Shown here: positions 8,674-16,588 of the stretch, in pieces | Layout: the number at the start of each line of letters is the position of its first letter | How positions within the stretch are numbered: position 1 is the first letter of the stretch | Assembly: GCF_000308215.1 (NCBI RefSeq) | Contig: NZ_CAJE01000024.1 | Location: 62,001-126,000 of the forward strand | Direction: 5' to 3' | DNA: 64,000 nucleotides | Source: Methanomassiliicoccus luminyensis B10 | GTDB lineage: Archaea > Thermoplasmatota > Thermoplasmata > Methanomassiliicoccales > Methanomassiliicoccaceae | Program-made: the position numbers and the translations under genes | The notes under the pieces: model-generated | What the model was told of the DNA's origin: nothing | The model's database searches: none | The model's input: only the letters and a program-made list of their open reading frames with translations

Positions 8674-9789
8674 TCACCATTTCCCGTAGGTACCGAAGTC
8701 CTTGGCAGCCTGGGTCATGGCCAGGAAGTTGCCCGGGTGCGTGTAGGGCGGGCATTCGCAAGCGCAGCCTAGGATGTAGCCGCGGGGGCTGTCGCGTCCG
8801 GCGATGATGGACTCCTTGGACTGGTCATAGACGGCCTTGGGGTTGGGGTTGATCATCAGCTTAGTGTCGACCGAGCCCATGATGGTGGCCTTGTTCCCAT
8901 AGTCCTTCTTGAGCAGCTCGGTGGGGAAGACATCCTTTCCCTTGTATCCGATATGGAACACCGTGAAGGGGGACCAGATAAGGTTCTGGAACTCCTTGTA
9001 GGAGGTATCGTGGTTGCCGCAGCAGTGATAGAATATCTGCGGGCCGCCGCCGCCCCTGAACACCTTGTTCACGTAGCGCCTCATGTTGGCCACGGAGTAG
9101 TCGCGCACAGCCTCGTCGGAGAAGATATCGTTGTTGGCAAGGACCGAGCCGACCACGAGCATGGCCATGCCGTAGTCCTTGGCGGTGCACAGCGCGCCGT
9201 TGGCGGCGCAGTCGGTGAACTTCTCCACCAGCTTGTGGGCCGCGTCCGGCTCCATGAAGGTCCACATGACGAAGTTCTCCACGCCGACCATTTCTGCGGC
9301 CTCGCCGACCGGGTCGAAGGCGTAGGAGATCGGCACAAAGGTCTGGGGGAGGTTCTTCTGGACGTACGAGTACAGCCTCTGGTACTGCGGGTACGTCACC
9401 CCCTTCCTGAGGTCCTCCTCGGACGGTACCTCCAGCTTGTCGACTTCGCTGGGGTCGCTGATGATAGGCTTCTCTACGATTGGCGGCAAAGTGTCCTTCT
9501 GGATCAGATTGCACCCGAACTCCTTTAGCCAGGGGGTCGAGTAGAACCAGTGCGACACCGACAGCAGGTCGTACAGCTGGTATATGTATGCCAGGCAGTG
9601 TATGCCCAGTTCCGGCTTCTCGTAGAAGTCCCTGATCGTGTACCCACATGATACCGCGGCGTGCGACAGCATGATCGGGTCGACGTCTATTCTATCTTGT
9701 GGGTTATCCACAAAAGGGCTGGCAAAACGCTTAGTGGCTTTGCCGTGCCACTCCATGTCGTATGGCGGAAACAAATCTTCGTAGCCCAT
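8674..9789 (-). CDS. Uroporphyrinogen decarboxylase-family methylcobamide:thiol methyltransferase (MtaA/MtbA-like)
   Basis: This 371-aa TIM-barrel protein belongs to the URO-D superfamily, but its C-terminal half has the zinc site of methylcobamide:CoM methyltransferases. His255 and Cys257 lie in the H-x-C-G-N motif (FYHCCGNHD), with Cys342/344/346 in GCACECPPYTHPGNF. Such enzymes move a methyl group between a corrinoid protein and a zinc-bound thiol such as coenzyme M. The acceptor here is not known. It is the first gene of a minus-strand operon with the redox protein and is divergent from the HemW-like gene. The shared promoter holds two palindromic operators (9845-9902), so an Lrp regulator probably controls it. 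Confidence 0.8.
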   Translation of the reverse strand: MGYEDLFPPYDMEWHGKATKRFASPFVDNPQDRIDVDPIMLSHAAVSCGYTIRDFYEKPELGIHCLAYIYQLYDLLSVSHWFYSTPWLKEFGCNLIQKDTLPPIVEKPIISDPSEVDKLEVPSEEDLRKGVTYPQYQRLYSYVQKNLPQTFVPISYAFDPVGEAAEMVGVENFVMWTFMEPDAAHKLVEKFTDCAANGALCTAKDYGMAMLVVGSVLANNDIFSDEAVRDYSVANMRRYVNKVFRGGGGPQIFYHCCGNHDTSYKEFQNLIWSPFTVFHIGYKGKDVFPTELLKKDYGNKATIMGSVDTKLMINPNPKAVYDQSKESIIAGRDSPRGYILGCACECPPYTHPGNFLAMTQAAKDFGTYGKW

Positions 9790-9844
9790 TGAATCCCTGA
9801 AAGGGCACCGAATTTGCGCCTATTTAATCATTTGTCGCGAAATT

Positions 9845-9902
9845 ATGTAACAATGTTGCATAAGAGGTTCTTTATATTGTTAATGTGCAACATTGTTGCA
9901 CA
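9845..9902. promoter_or_regulatory. Two palindromic operators in a divergent promoter
   Basis: TGTGCAACATTGTTGCACA (9884-9902) is a perfect 19-bp palindrome. ATGTAACAATGTTGCAT (9845-9861) is a copy with one arm mismatch. Their centres are 40 bp apart, about four helical turns, and a TATA-like TTTATATTG (9871-9879) lies between them. The same GCAAC...GTTGC core occurs before the nearby Lrp gene (11845-11857), which makes that protein the likely binder. Confidence 0.75.
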
Positions 9903-10005
9903 TTTTTGGGTAAAATTGCCTCTCGATCGCCCGTTCCATCTGATTCCGTACCATCGAGTAAAATATGAAATGCGCCGATGAGCGGGGCAAATCAGAGGTT
10001 AGAAC

Positions 10006-11349
10006 ATGCCATTAGACCTCACGATGAGATTTGTGGACAGGCTGGCCGACAAGGTGGCCTCCAGTATTTCTTTCTCCGAAGTGACCGATGCCAGCAGTGT
10101 TGTGGACACCAAGGTCGAGAGGGTCGGCCTCAACGTCAGGGTGCCGTTCTGCGCCCTCAAGTGCGCTTACTGCGCGGTGCCCGGCGACCGGTACAGCCTC
10201 GAGGCCGCCCAGATGTTCCTACGCAGCGTGGATCGCGAGCTCGAGCTTTACGCCGAGAGCCTGGGGAGGCCCAAGGTGGACAGGGTGTACGTCAGCGGCG
10301 GGACCCCGTCCCTGATGCACCGGGAGATCGGGACCTTGGTAGATATGGTGGGGGAGCGCTTCGGCTCCCGGGGGAAGGTGGCCATCGAAGCCTCGCCCAC
10401 CGATCTCAGCCCGGATGTGGTGAGGAACCTCCGGGACGCCGGGGTCGACCAGATCAGCGTAGGGGTGCAGACGTTCGACGAAGGGATGCTGGCGAGCCTG
10501 AACCGGGCGATGAAGAGAGAGAAGCTGGAGAAGAGCCTCAGGACGGTGATGGACGCGGGGTTCGACTACGTCAACATCGACCTCATGTTCTCTTTGCGGG
10601 GCCAGACCACGAGCTCGATACTTGATGACCTGAAGACCGCCGGCGAACTGGGCGTCCACGGCATCTCGGTGTACCCGCTGATGCTCCTCCCGTACACGCC
10701 CATGACCATGGACATGATGAGCGGGAAAAGCGGCGGGTGGGTCCAGGACCCCCGAGCGGAGAAGGACCAGTACCTCGCCATCGTGTCGTTCCTGAGGGAC
10801 CACGGGTACAAGCTCCGCACCCTGTGGAGCTTCTCCCAGAGGCCGGAGGAGTACGAGGGGCCCTACGAGCACAGCAACTTCGTGGGGATAGGCCCGCGGG
10901 CCTGGGGGATGGTGAACAACAAGTTCACCCTGAACTGCTCGGGCGTGGTCGAGTACGAGTCCAAGCTGGAGAAGGGCGTCCTTCCCCTGCACGCCTACTC
11001 TGAGGTCAAGGGCTATTCCATCGCCAAGTTCGCCCGCTGCCTGTACAACGGCAAGCTGTCAGGGCAGGAGATCAAGGCGCTGTCGGCCGAGGACCGCAAG
11101 GTCACCGGCTACATCTGGGCGCTGCGGCTGCTGAGGCTCATGGAGAAGACGGGCGACGGGGTTGCGCTCACCGACAGGGCCATGTCGTACGGGAGCCACG
11201 CCACCAAGAAGATCGCCATGGCCACCCTGACCAGGATGGACGAGGCCTCGGGCGCCGGCGCCCGCGGGCATGGCGGCGGGGAGAAGAAAGAGCAGCGGCC
11301 CCTGCGCATCGACGGGCTGGACCTTCAGGAACGAGAGCCGACCGTGTGA
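10006..11349 (+). CDS. HemW-like radical SAM protein (coproporphyrinogen III oxidase family)
   Basis: This 447-aa protein carries the radical SAM cluster motif as FCALKCAYCAVPG (CxxxCxxC), then VYVSGGTPSLM. Later VGVQTFDEGML and the HemN/HemW signature GIGPRAWGMVNN are visible, with a C-terminal winged-helix-like region. HemW proteins bind haem, while related enzymes act on other tetrapyrroles or substrates. In this island of corrinoid genes a role with a tetrapyrrole or corrinoid cofactor is plausible but inferred. It is divergent from the MtaA-like gene, sharing the Lrp-type operators, and convergent with the Lrp gene. Confidence 0.75.
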   Translation: MPLDLTMRFVDRLADKVASSISFSEVTDASSVVDTKVERVGLNVRVPFCALKCAYCAVPGDRYSLEAAQMFLRSVDRELELYAESLGRPKVDRVYVSGGTPSLMHREIGTLVDMVGERFGSRGKVAIEASPTDLSPDVVRNLRDAGVDQISVGVQTFDEGMLASLNRAMKREKLEKSLRTVMDAGFDYVNIDLMFSLRGQTTSSILDDLKTAGELGVHGISVYPLMLLPYTPMTMDMMSGKSGGWVQDPRAEKDQYLAIVSFLRDHGYKLRTLWSFSQRPEEYEGPYEHSNFVGIGPRAWGMVNNKFTLNCSGVVEYESKLEKGVLPLHAYSEVKGYSIAKFARCLYNGKLSGQEIKALSAEDRKVTGYIWALRLLRLMEKTGDGVALTDRAMSYGSHATKKIAMATLTRMDEASGAGARGHGGGEKKEQRPLRIDGLDLQEREPTV

Positions 11350-11360
11350 GGGTCGCGCCC

Positions 11361-11840
11361 TCACTTCGGCGGGGCCAGCCGGGACCTTATGATGTCCATG
11401 GGAGCGTCCGGGTTGATGGGAGTGCTGTCTATGAGGATGTCCACTTCCACGTTGTGCACGTTGGGGATCTTCAGGATGCGCTCCTGGATGAGGCCGTAGA
11501 GTGCGTCCACGCTGCTGGTGTAGACATCGCATACCAGGGCGTGGTCCCCGAAGGCGCGCGCCACCGTCACGATCTCGGGGCTTTTTCTCAGCTCCTCGAT
11601 CACCGAGTTCAGCGCCGAGCCGGCCACCTGGAGGGATATGATCCCCCTCATCAGCCCGACCCTCGAGGGGTTCAGGACGATGGTGTACCCCGAGATGTAG
11701 CCGTCGGCGTCCATCTTGGCCAGCCTGCGGCTTATGGTGGCCTTGGACACCCCCAGCTCCTTGGCGATGTTGCCGAGGCTCTCCCGGGAGTTGTCCCTCA
11801 GTATCTTTAGAATGCGCAGGTCTATTTCGTCCATGCTCAT
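11361..11840 (-). CDS. Lrp/AsnC family transcriptional regulator
   Basis: This 159-aa protein has an N-terminal helix-turn-helix (LGNIAKELGVSKATISRRLAKM, residues about 21-42) and a C-terminal RAM ligand-binding domain with GISLQVAG-like and FGDHALVCDVYTSS strands. Starts at 11840 (MSMDEID) or 11834 are both possible. The perfect repeat GCAAC-GAT-GTTGC lies five bases upstream of its own start. The same core stands twice in the divergent promoter 1.5 kb away. Autoregulation plus control of the methyltransferase and HemW-like genes is the natural reading. The effector is not known. Confidence 0.92.
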   Translation of the reverse strand: MSMDEIDLRILKILRDNSRESLGNIAKELGVSKATISRRLAKMDADGYISGYTIVLNPSRVGLMRGIISLQVAGSALNSVIEELRKSPEIVTVARAFGDHALVCDVYTSSVDALYGLIQERILKIPNVHNVEVDILIDSTPINPDAPMDIIRSRLAPPK

Positions 11841-11844
11841 GCCT

Positions 11845-11857
11845 GCAACGATGTTGC
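11845..11857. promoter_or_regulatory. Operator before the Lrp gene
   Basis: GCAAC-GAT-GTTGC is a perfect inverted repeat five bases upstream of the Lrp start. It shares its arms with the larger palindromes at 9845-9902. A loose half-site (ATCGTTGCG) follows about 20 bp further upstream. Binding there would block initiation, which suggests self-repression. Confidence 0.65.
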
Positions 11858-12017
11858 GGTTTTTTCTGACATATGGCGATATCGTTGCGTGAACACCTCA
11901 TATTTCATTCATTATTAATCATTGTCGGTATATCCAGACTTGTCAATAGTTAAATGACGGCGCGGCCAGGACGATGCGGATGAAAAAGATCGATCAAGAG
12001 GGCCGCTAGACCCCTGT

Positions 12018-12050
12018 TTGGAGAAAAAAAGGAGGAAAAGGAAAGGATTT
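12018..12050 (-). terminator. Oligo-T terminator after the corrinoid gene
   Basis: On the minus strand the DNA beyond the corrinoid-protein stop is pyrimidine-rich and contains a run of seven T. Archaeal RNA polymerase often terminates at such T-runs without a hairpin. Confidence 0.4.
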
Positions 12051-12069
12051 AGGGTGTGCCAGAGTCAGC

Positions 12070-12708
12070 TTACTTCAGAAGTGCGCTGATGGTCTTGACG
12101 GACTCGACAGCGTCGGGAGCCCAGGCCGTTCCGATCTGGTCGGCGAACTCCTTCGAGGTGGCGCCTCCGCCGATGATGGTCTTCACCTTCCCCTTCAGGT
12201 TCTCCTCCGCCAGCTGCCTCTCGATCTCCTTCATGCCCGGCAGGGTGGGGGTCATTAGGGTGGAGGTGGCGATGATCTGGGCGTTCTCGGCCTTGGCCTT
12301 CTCGATGATCTTCTTAATTGGCACGTCCTTGCCGAGGTCGTAGATGGTGAGGCCGGCGCCGGTCAGCATGGCCTTCACGATGTTCTTGCCGATGTCGTGG
12401 ACATCGCCCTCGATGACGCTGAGAACGACCTTTCCGGGCTGGGCGGCGTTGGTGTCGACCTTCAGCTGCGGGAGCACTACGTCCAGGACCTGGTACATGG
12501 TCTGGGCGGCCATCAGGACCTGGGGCAGGAAGTACTGACGGGTCTCGTACTTCTGGCCGACGGTCGCCATGGCGCTGCTCAGGTAGTTGAAGATGATCTC
12601 GCGGGGGTCCATTCCCGCGGCGAGCGCCTGTTCCGCCAAGGGCTTTGCTTCCTTGATCTTCCCGCCGATCACAACGTCCATTATTTTCTTGGCTAAGTCA
12701 TCCGACAT
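12070..12708 (-). CDS. Corrinoid (B12-binding) methyl-carrier protein
   Basis: This 212-aa protein has the two-domain layout of MtaC/MtbC/MttC: an N-terminal helical cap (residues 1-88, with MDPREIIFNYLSSAM and PQVLMAAQTMYQ) and a Rossmann B12 domain. The cobalt ligand His104 lies in GDVHDIGKNIV. A later SxL (STLMTPT) and GG (IGGGATSKEF) contact the nucleotide tail. It would carry a methyl group between a substrate-specific methyltransferase and the MtaA-like enzyme. No substrate methyltransferase is adjacent. Its start follows a good AGGAGG site. Its upstream region holds three TTAAC-N4-GTTAA palindromes shared with sulfur genes elsewhere in the window, which hints at methylated sulfur compounds or methionine as its context. 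Confidence 0.92.
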   Translation of the reverse strand: MSDDLAKKIMDVVIGGKIKEAKPLAEQALAAGMDPREIIFNYLSSAMATVGQKYETRQYFLPQVLMAAQTMYQVLDVVLPQLKVDTNAAQPGKVVLSVIEGDVHDIGKNIVKAMLTGAGLTIYDLGKDVPIKKIIEKAKAENAQIIATSTLMTPTLPGMKEIERQLAEENLKGKVKTIIGGGATSKEFADQIGTAWAPDAVESVKTISALLK

Positions 12709-12843
12709 TTTATTGAATCCTCCTAATTATTTATTGTTAGCAATTCAACAATCCGGGTGGTTAATAAATCATCGCACGGATGTACTGTTTTAACATACGT
12801 TTAGTTGAGATGCGTGTCAATGTCTGGCACAGCTATTTTTCGA

Positions 12844-12899
12844 TTAACTATAGTTATTAACATTAGTTAAGCCATGGATTTATTATTAACAATCGTTAC
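12844..12899. promoter_or_regulatory. Three TTAAC-N4-GTTAA palindromes upstream of the corrinoid gene
   Basis: Three copies stand at 12844-12857 (TTAACtataGTTAt), 12857-12870 (TTAACattaGTTAA, perfect) and 12886-12899 (TTAACaatcGTTAC). They are spaced 13 and 29 bp apart and lie 136-191 bp upstream of the corrinoid start. The same palindrome precedes several sulfur amino acid genes in this window. Confidence 0.7.
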
Positions 12900-12980
12900 A
12901 TGAATGTCTCGATTTTGTAAAAAACGCGATAGGACGGGCCCTGGCCCGCCTGTTCATCGCCGGTCCTTCCGCCGCGCGCC

Positions 12981-14480
12981 TCAGTTCGAGGCCGCGGCCG
13001 GCCTCTCCGCCCTTTCGCCAGGGGACCGGTCCGCGTCGTACTGCTCTCTCCGATCGATGATGGGCTGGTGCTTGGGCTCGAAGGGGGCGCATCCCACGTC
13101 GAGCATCTCCACCATCAGGGGAGCGATGAGGTCGTTCTGCCGGGCGTCCTTGATCTCGTCCAGTCCCTCCAGCCCCGCGATGATCTTCTTCCTTCCCTCT
13201 TCCTTGTCCCCCTTGAACTCGACCCGGAAGGTGAGTATGTCGCGATAGTCGTCGCGGTCCAGCACCAGATCGTAGCTCAGCACTCCCGGGACCGCCAGGA
13301 CCACCTCGTCGAACAGCAGCGGGTAGATCTTCTGGCCGTACCCTATCTTGGTCTGGGCGTCCATGCGGCCCATTATCTTGCCGATCTTGATGCCGGTCCC
13401 GAACCCGCATTTGCACGGCGGCTCGATGATGCAGCTCAGGTCCCTGGTGCGGTAGCGGATGAGGGGCGTGCCCTCCATGGACAGGGACGTCCACAGCATC
13501 TCCCCCTCCTCTCTTTCTCCCAGTTGCTTCCCGGTGGCGGGGTCCACCACCTCCACGATGAAGTCGGCGTTGTTGACGTGGAGGCCGTCGTACGCCCCGC
13601 ACTCTATCGAGCTGGCCAGCCCCATCTCGGTCATGCCGTACTGCGCGACGACCTTGCACCCCCAGATGGAGATGAGCTCCCTGCGCATAGCCTCCGGCAG
13701 CGGCTCGGCGGAACAGATGATCGCCTTTATCCCCATCGAGCGCAGGTCGTGCTTGTCCTTGGCCAGGACGCTGATGCGGTAGATGAAGGAGGTCAGCCCG
13801 ATCATCATGGTGGTGTGGTTCTCCTTCATGAGCTTTACCTGCTCGTCCACGTCCGCCGTGCTTGCCACCACGGAGCTGAAGCCGGCGATCTTGCAGGCCC
13901 CGTCGAGCATGAGGCTGGGGTCCCAGGCGGCCACCGCGGGGAACATGATCTGCAAGGTATCGCCGTCGGTCATCCCCTGCGCCTTCAGGGCGGCGGCGAT
14001 GGAGTCGATGATGTTCAGCACATCGTTCCTGGTATAGAACAGCCGCTTCCTGGTCCCTGACGTTCCTGAGGTGGTGAAGGCCCGCATGACCTTGCTCTGC
14101 GATGCGCAGAGGAACTGGAACGGTTCGGCAGCCAGCTCCGAGGGGTCGGTGACGGGGATCTTCCCCATGTCCTTGATCGTCCTGATGTCCGAAGGCCTGA
14201 TGCCAGCGTCATTGAGCACCTTGCGATAATGGTAGGAGTTCTCGCTCACGTACTCTAGCATCTTGCGGAGCTTGTGCAGCTGGTACTCTGTAACGTCCTG
14301 GTTCTTGATCTCGCCCAGCTCGTCCCTCCCGATGGCCTCGCGGAACTCCTTGGACCCCTTGAACTCCGCACGGATCTTGTTGTGTATCCATATCTCCAGC
14401 GCGTCGTCGCTCCCTTCGATCTTGCGGGAGGACAGCTTGCGCCGGGCCACCGCCATCTTGACATTGTCCAGCAGCTGCAT
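12981..14480 (-). CDS. Phenylacetate-CoA ligase-like AMP-forming ligase (PaaK-like)
   Basis: This 499-aa protein is of the adenylate-forming superfamily. The P-loop-like motif TTSGTSGTRKRLFYT (about residues 150-165), VAQYGMTEMG and the RYRTRDLSCI motif are all present. A Cys-rich KCGFGTG stretch follows, as in PaaK zinc-type ligases. The C-terminal lid domain ends in an unstructured acidic/Arg tail. It would activate a carboxylate with ATP and pass it to CoA. Substrate unknown; PaaK-like ligases recur in clusters with corrinoid methyltransferases. It is divergent from the ArsA-like gene. TTAACAATCG is present in the short shared promoter (14535-14544). Confidence 0.82.
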   Translation of the reverse strand: MQLLDNVKMAVARRKLSSRKIEGSDDALEIWIHNKIRAEFKGSKEFREAIGRDELGEIKNQDVTEYQLHKLRKMLEYVSENSYHYRKVLNDAGIRPSDIRTIKDMGKIPVTDPSELAAEPFQFLCASQSKVMRAFTTSGTSGTRKRLFYTRNDVLNIIDSIAAALKAQGMTDGDTLQIMFPAVAAWDPSLMLDGACKIAGFSSVVASTADVDEQVKLMKENHTTMMIGLTSFIYRISVLAKDKHDLRSMGIKAIICSAEPLPEAMRRELISIWGCKVVAQYGMTEMGLASSIECGAYDGLHVNNADFIVEVVDPATGKQLGEREEGEMLWTSLSMEGTPLIRYRTRDLSCIIEPPCKCGFGTGIKIGKIMGRMDAQTKIGYGQKIYPLLFDEVVLAVPGVLSYDLVLDRDDYRDILTFRVEFKGDKEEGRKKIIAGLEGLDEIKDARQNDLIAPLMVEMLDVGCAPFEPKHQPIIDRREQYDADRSPGERAERPAAASN

Positions 14481-14614
14481 CGCCCCATAAATGAGAACAT
14501 ATCAGAAAAGGATATCCCATGGACGTAAGCGTCCTTAACAATCGAAGAGAGCAAATGCAACAACGGGGGCAAGGATTAATCGTCCATGCCGCTCTACTAC
14601 AGCAGAGGTAGAAC

Positions 14615-15535
14615 ATGCAGGGACCCGGTCTTGATGAACTGGTAAGGACTAAGAAGTTCCTCTTCTTCGGAGGAAAGGGCGGGGTCGGCAAGACCACCAT
14701 GGCGGCGGCCACCGCGGTATGGCTCTCCGACCACGGATACAATACTTTGGTGGTGGCGACCGACCCGACCGTCAGCCTGTCGTCGATCTTCGCGCAGGAG
14801 GTCGGGGAGACGGAGATCACCCCCATCGGGACGGAGAGGAACCTGTGCGGACTGAGCATCAATCCCCGCAAGGCCCTGGGAATGTTCCAGAGCCGCATGA
14901 ACACTATGATGGACGGCTTCTCCACCATGTTCGGCTCGGAGCTGCTGAGCACCCCCTGCACCGAGGAGATCGCCGCCTTCGACCAGTTCGTCAGCTTCAT
15001 GGGGGACACCGAGCACGACAAGGTGGTGTTTGACACCGCTCCCACCGGACATACGCTGAGGGAGCTGTCAATGCCCTTCGACTGGTCCGGGTACATCTCC
15101 AACCAGATAGAGAGCCGGAGGGAGCTGTCGGAGGTGCTGGGGTTCGTGTACGATGAGGGGATGATCGACGACCTGAAGCAGGAGAAGGCAAGGTACGACG
15201 CCGCGGTGAAGGCCCTGTCGGACACGGACACGTCGTCGTTCAACCTGGTCCTGCTGCCGGAAAAGCTCCCCATCGATGAGACGGAGAGGGCGGTGACCGA
15301 TCTGGGCGGGTTCGGCATCCGGGTGCGCGCGCTCATCGTCAACGAGATAATCCCCCAGGACGCCATCAGGGGCAACGCGTTCCTGGAGAGAAGGAGGGCG
15401 ACCCAGGAAAGGTACTTGAATGATATCGGGACAAGGTTCAGGGACATCCCCCGCGCCGAGGTCCCCCTCTTCGACAGCGACATCTACGGGCTGGACGCCC
15501 TTCGCAAGGTCGGAGGCGTTCTGTATGGCCGTTAG
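14615..15535 (+). CDS. ArsA-like ATPase
   Basis: This 306-aa single-unit ATPase of the ArsA/GET3 branch of the SIMIBI class has a deviant Walker A, GGKGGVGKTTMAAA, and the switch-I-like DPTVSLSSIF. The family signature is present as DTAPTGHTLREL. Classical ArsA powers arsenite efflux, but no ArsB pump is visible here. In this corrinoid island an ATP-driven delivery or redox-activation role is more likely (inference). The next gene overlaps its stop by 11 bp and encodes an ArsD-like thioredoxin-fold protein, so the two are translated together. A GAGGT ribosome site precedes the ATG. Confidence 0.88.
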   Translation: MQGPGLDELVRTKKFLFFGGKGGVGKTTMAAATAVWLSDHGYNTLVVATDPTVSLSSIFAQEVGETEITPIGTERNLCGLSINPRKALGMFQSRMNTMMDGFSTMFGSELLSTPCTEEIAAFDQFVSFMGDTEHDKVVFDTAPTGHTLRELSMPFDWSGYISNQIESRRELSEVLGFVYDEGMIDDLKQEKARYDAAVKALSDTDTSSFNLVLLPEKLPIDETERAVTDLGGFGIRVRALIVNEIIPQDAIRGNAFLERRRATQERYLNDIGTRFRDIPRAEVPLFDSDIYGLDALRKVGGVLYGR

Positions 15536-15863
15536 GCTCCGCCTGACCATTCTATCGTTCGCCTGCTGCAACCCCCGCCTGGCGGTGTACGACCAGCAGT
15601 ATGCGGAGCGGCTGCGGGAGGCGCTCGCCGCCGTGGAGATGGAGGCGGACATATCGCTGGTCCACGCCACCGAGGCCCAGATGTCCTCCCGCTACGAGTG
15701 GATGGCGGGGATATTCCCGCTGATGAAGAAGTACGGACAGGCGGTGTCCCCGGCACTGTTCATCAACGAGCGGTTGACCCTCTACGGCGGGGTGCCCACC
15801 TTGGAGAAGTTGAAAGAGGAGCTAGGCAAGTCCAAGGTCGCGGCGGAGCAGGGGAGGATATGA
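15525..15863 (+). CDS. ArsD-like thioredoxin-fold protein
   Basis: This 112-aa protein starts at an ATG inside the end of the ArsA-like gene. It has a vicinal cysteine pair after the first strand (LSFACCNPRLAVYDQQY) and the late motif SPALFINERLTLYGGVPTLEKL, matching the cis-loop and last strand of ArsD/thioredoxin folds. ArsD uses a CC pair to hand arsenite to ArsA. By analogy this protein may hand a metal, a thiol-bound cofactor or electrons to the ATPase. The coupling to ArsA is direct from the overlap; the cargo is unknown. Confidence 0.65.
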   Translation: MAVRLRLTILSFACCNPRLAVYDQQYAERLREALAAVEMEADISLVHATEAQMSSRYEWMAGIFPLMKKYGQAVSPALFINERLTLYGGVPTLEKLKEELGKSKVAAEQGRI

Positions 15864-15908
15864 CCATCGAGAGCTGGTCGCTGTTTTTAAACCTCTGTTA
15901 ACCATGAC

Positions 15909-15937
15909 TTAAATATTTGAGTCCCGTTTCACACATC
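15909..15937 (+). promoter_or_regulatory. TATA box for a leaderless regulator gene
   Basis: TTAAATATTT (15909-15918) lies about 25 bp before ATG 15938, with no Shine-Dalgarno between. Archaeal transcription starts about 25 bp downstream of TATA, so the mRNA probably begins at or next to the start codon. A TTAACCATG half-site overlaps just upstream (15896-15905). Confidence 0.6.
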
Positions 15938-16567
15938 ATGGTTTCCGGCTGCCGCATCGAGATCTCCTATGTCGATCCCGAGTCCTACACCTCCATTGTC
16001 AACCACGATCTGAGGAAAGCGATCCTGAGTTCGTTGTACGCCATGGCCCTGGACGGGCCGGTGTCCAAGCAGGACCTCGCCGACAGGGTGGGCATAGAAT
16101 ATCATCAGCTGGTGTACCAGCTCAGCCATCAGCTCAGCGACTTCTGGAAGGTGGCCGAGGAAAGGAAGGTCCGGGGGACCCGGCAGGAGCTGATCGTGCC
16201 CGCGTCGCCGAGCTCCATCTTCATCACCATCGGCCGCGACGGCAAGATCTTCGTCATCGACCCCCTCGCCGACCTCTTCGGCCCCCTGGCGAACGTGGGG
16301 ACGCGGTGCGACGGGTGCTCCAAGAAGGATTACGAGCGCTGCCTGAAGCACGTGCAGAGCGGATGCTGCTTCGAGTCCACGCCCCGCCCCGAGGAGGCCG
16401 CCACACTGGAGAGCAACGGCAGGAAAGCGCCGTGGCGCCCCGTGGACCTGGCGATCCTCTGCTCATTGAAGGGCATCGCCACCGGCAAGACCTGCTCGGT
16501 GTCGATACCGTGCGACAGCTGCCCGTTCATGCGCCGGGTCATCAAGTTCGATGATGCCGCGCGGTGA
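15938..16567 (+). CDS. ArsR-like winged-helix regulator with Cys-rich C-terminus
   Basis: This protein of about 209 aa has an N-terminal wHTH (LRKAILSSLYAMALDGPVSKQDLADRVGI, then EYHQLVYQLSHQL). The middle has a beta-rich sensor, and the C-terminal half is rich in cysteine: TRCDGCSKKDYERC, GCCFE, CDSCPF. The cysteines could bind a metal or Fe-S cluster and act as the sensor. It follows the ArsA/ArsD-like pair and is probably leaderless. An upstream TTG (15917) is less likely. Target genes are inferred to lie in this island. Confidence 0.65.
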   Translation: MVSGCRIEISYVDPESYTSIVNHDLRKAILSSLYAMALDGPVSKQDLADRVGIEYHQLVYQLSHQLSDFWKVAEERKVRGTRQELIVPASPSSIFITIGRDGKIFVIDPLADLFGPLANVGTRCDGCSKKDYERCLKHVQSGCCFESTPRPEEAATLESNGRKAPWRPVDLAILCSLKGIATGKTCSVSIPCDSCPFMRRVIKFDDAAR

Positions 16568-16588
16568 GCGGGACGGGAGGTCGAGGGC

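Noticed and set aside
9871-9901. Riboswitch (cobalamin or SAM) before the methyltransferase and HemW-like genes
   Set aside because: The structured element is a short DNA palindrome matching a second operator, with no room for a riboswitch fold.
14615-15863. Arsenic resistance operon
   Set aside because: ArsA- and ArsD-like proteins occur without ArsB or ArsC, and all neighbours are corrinoid or one-carbon genes.
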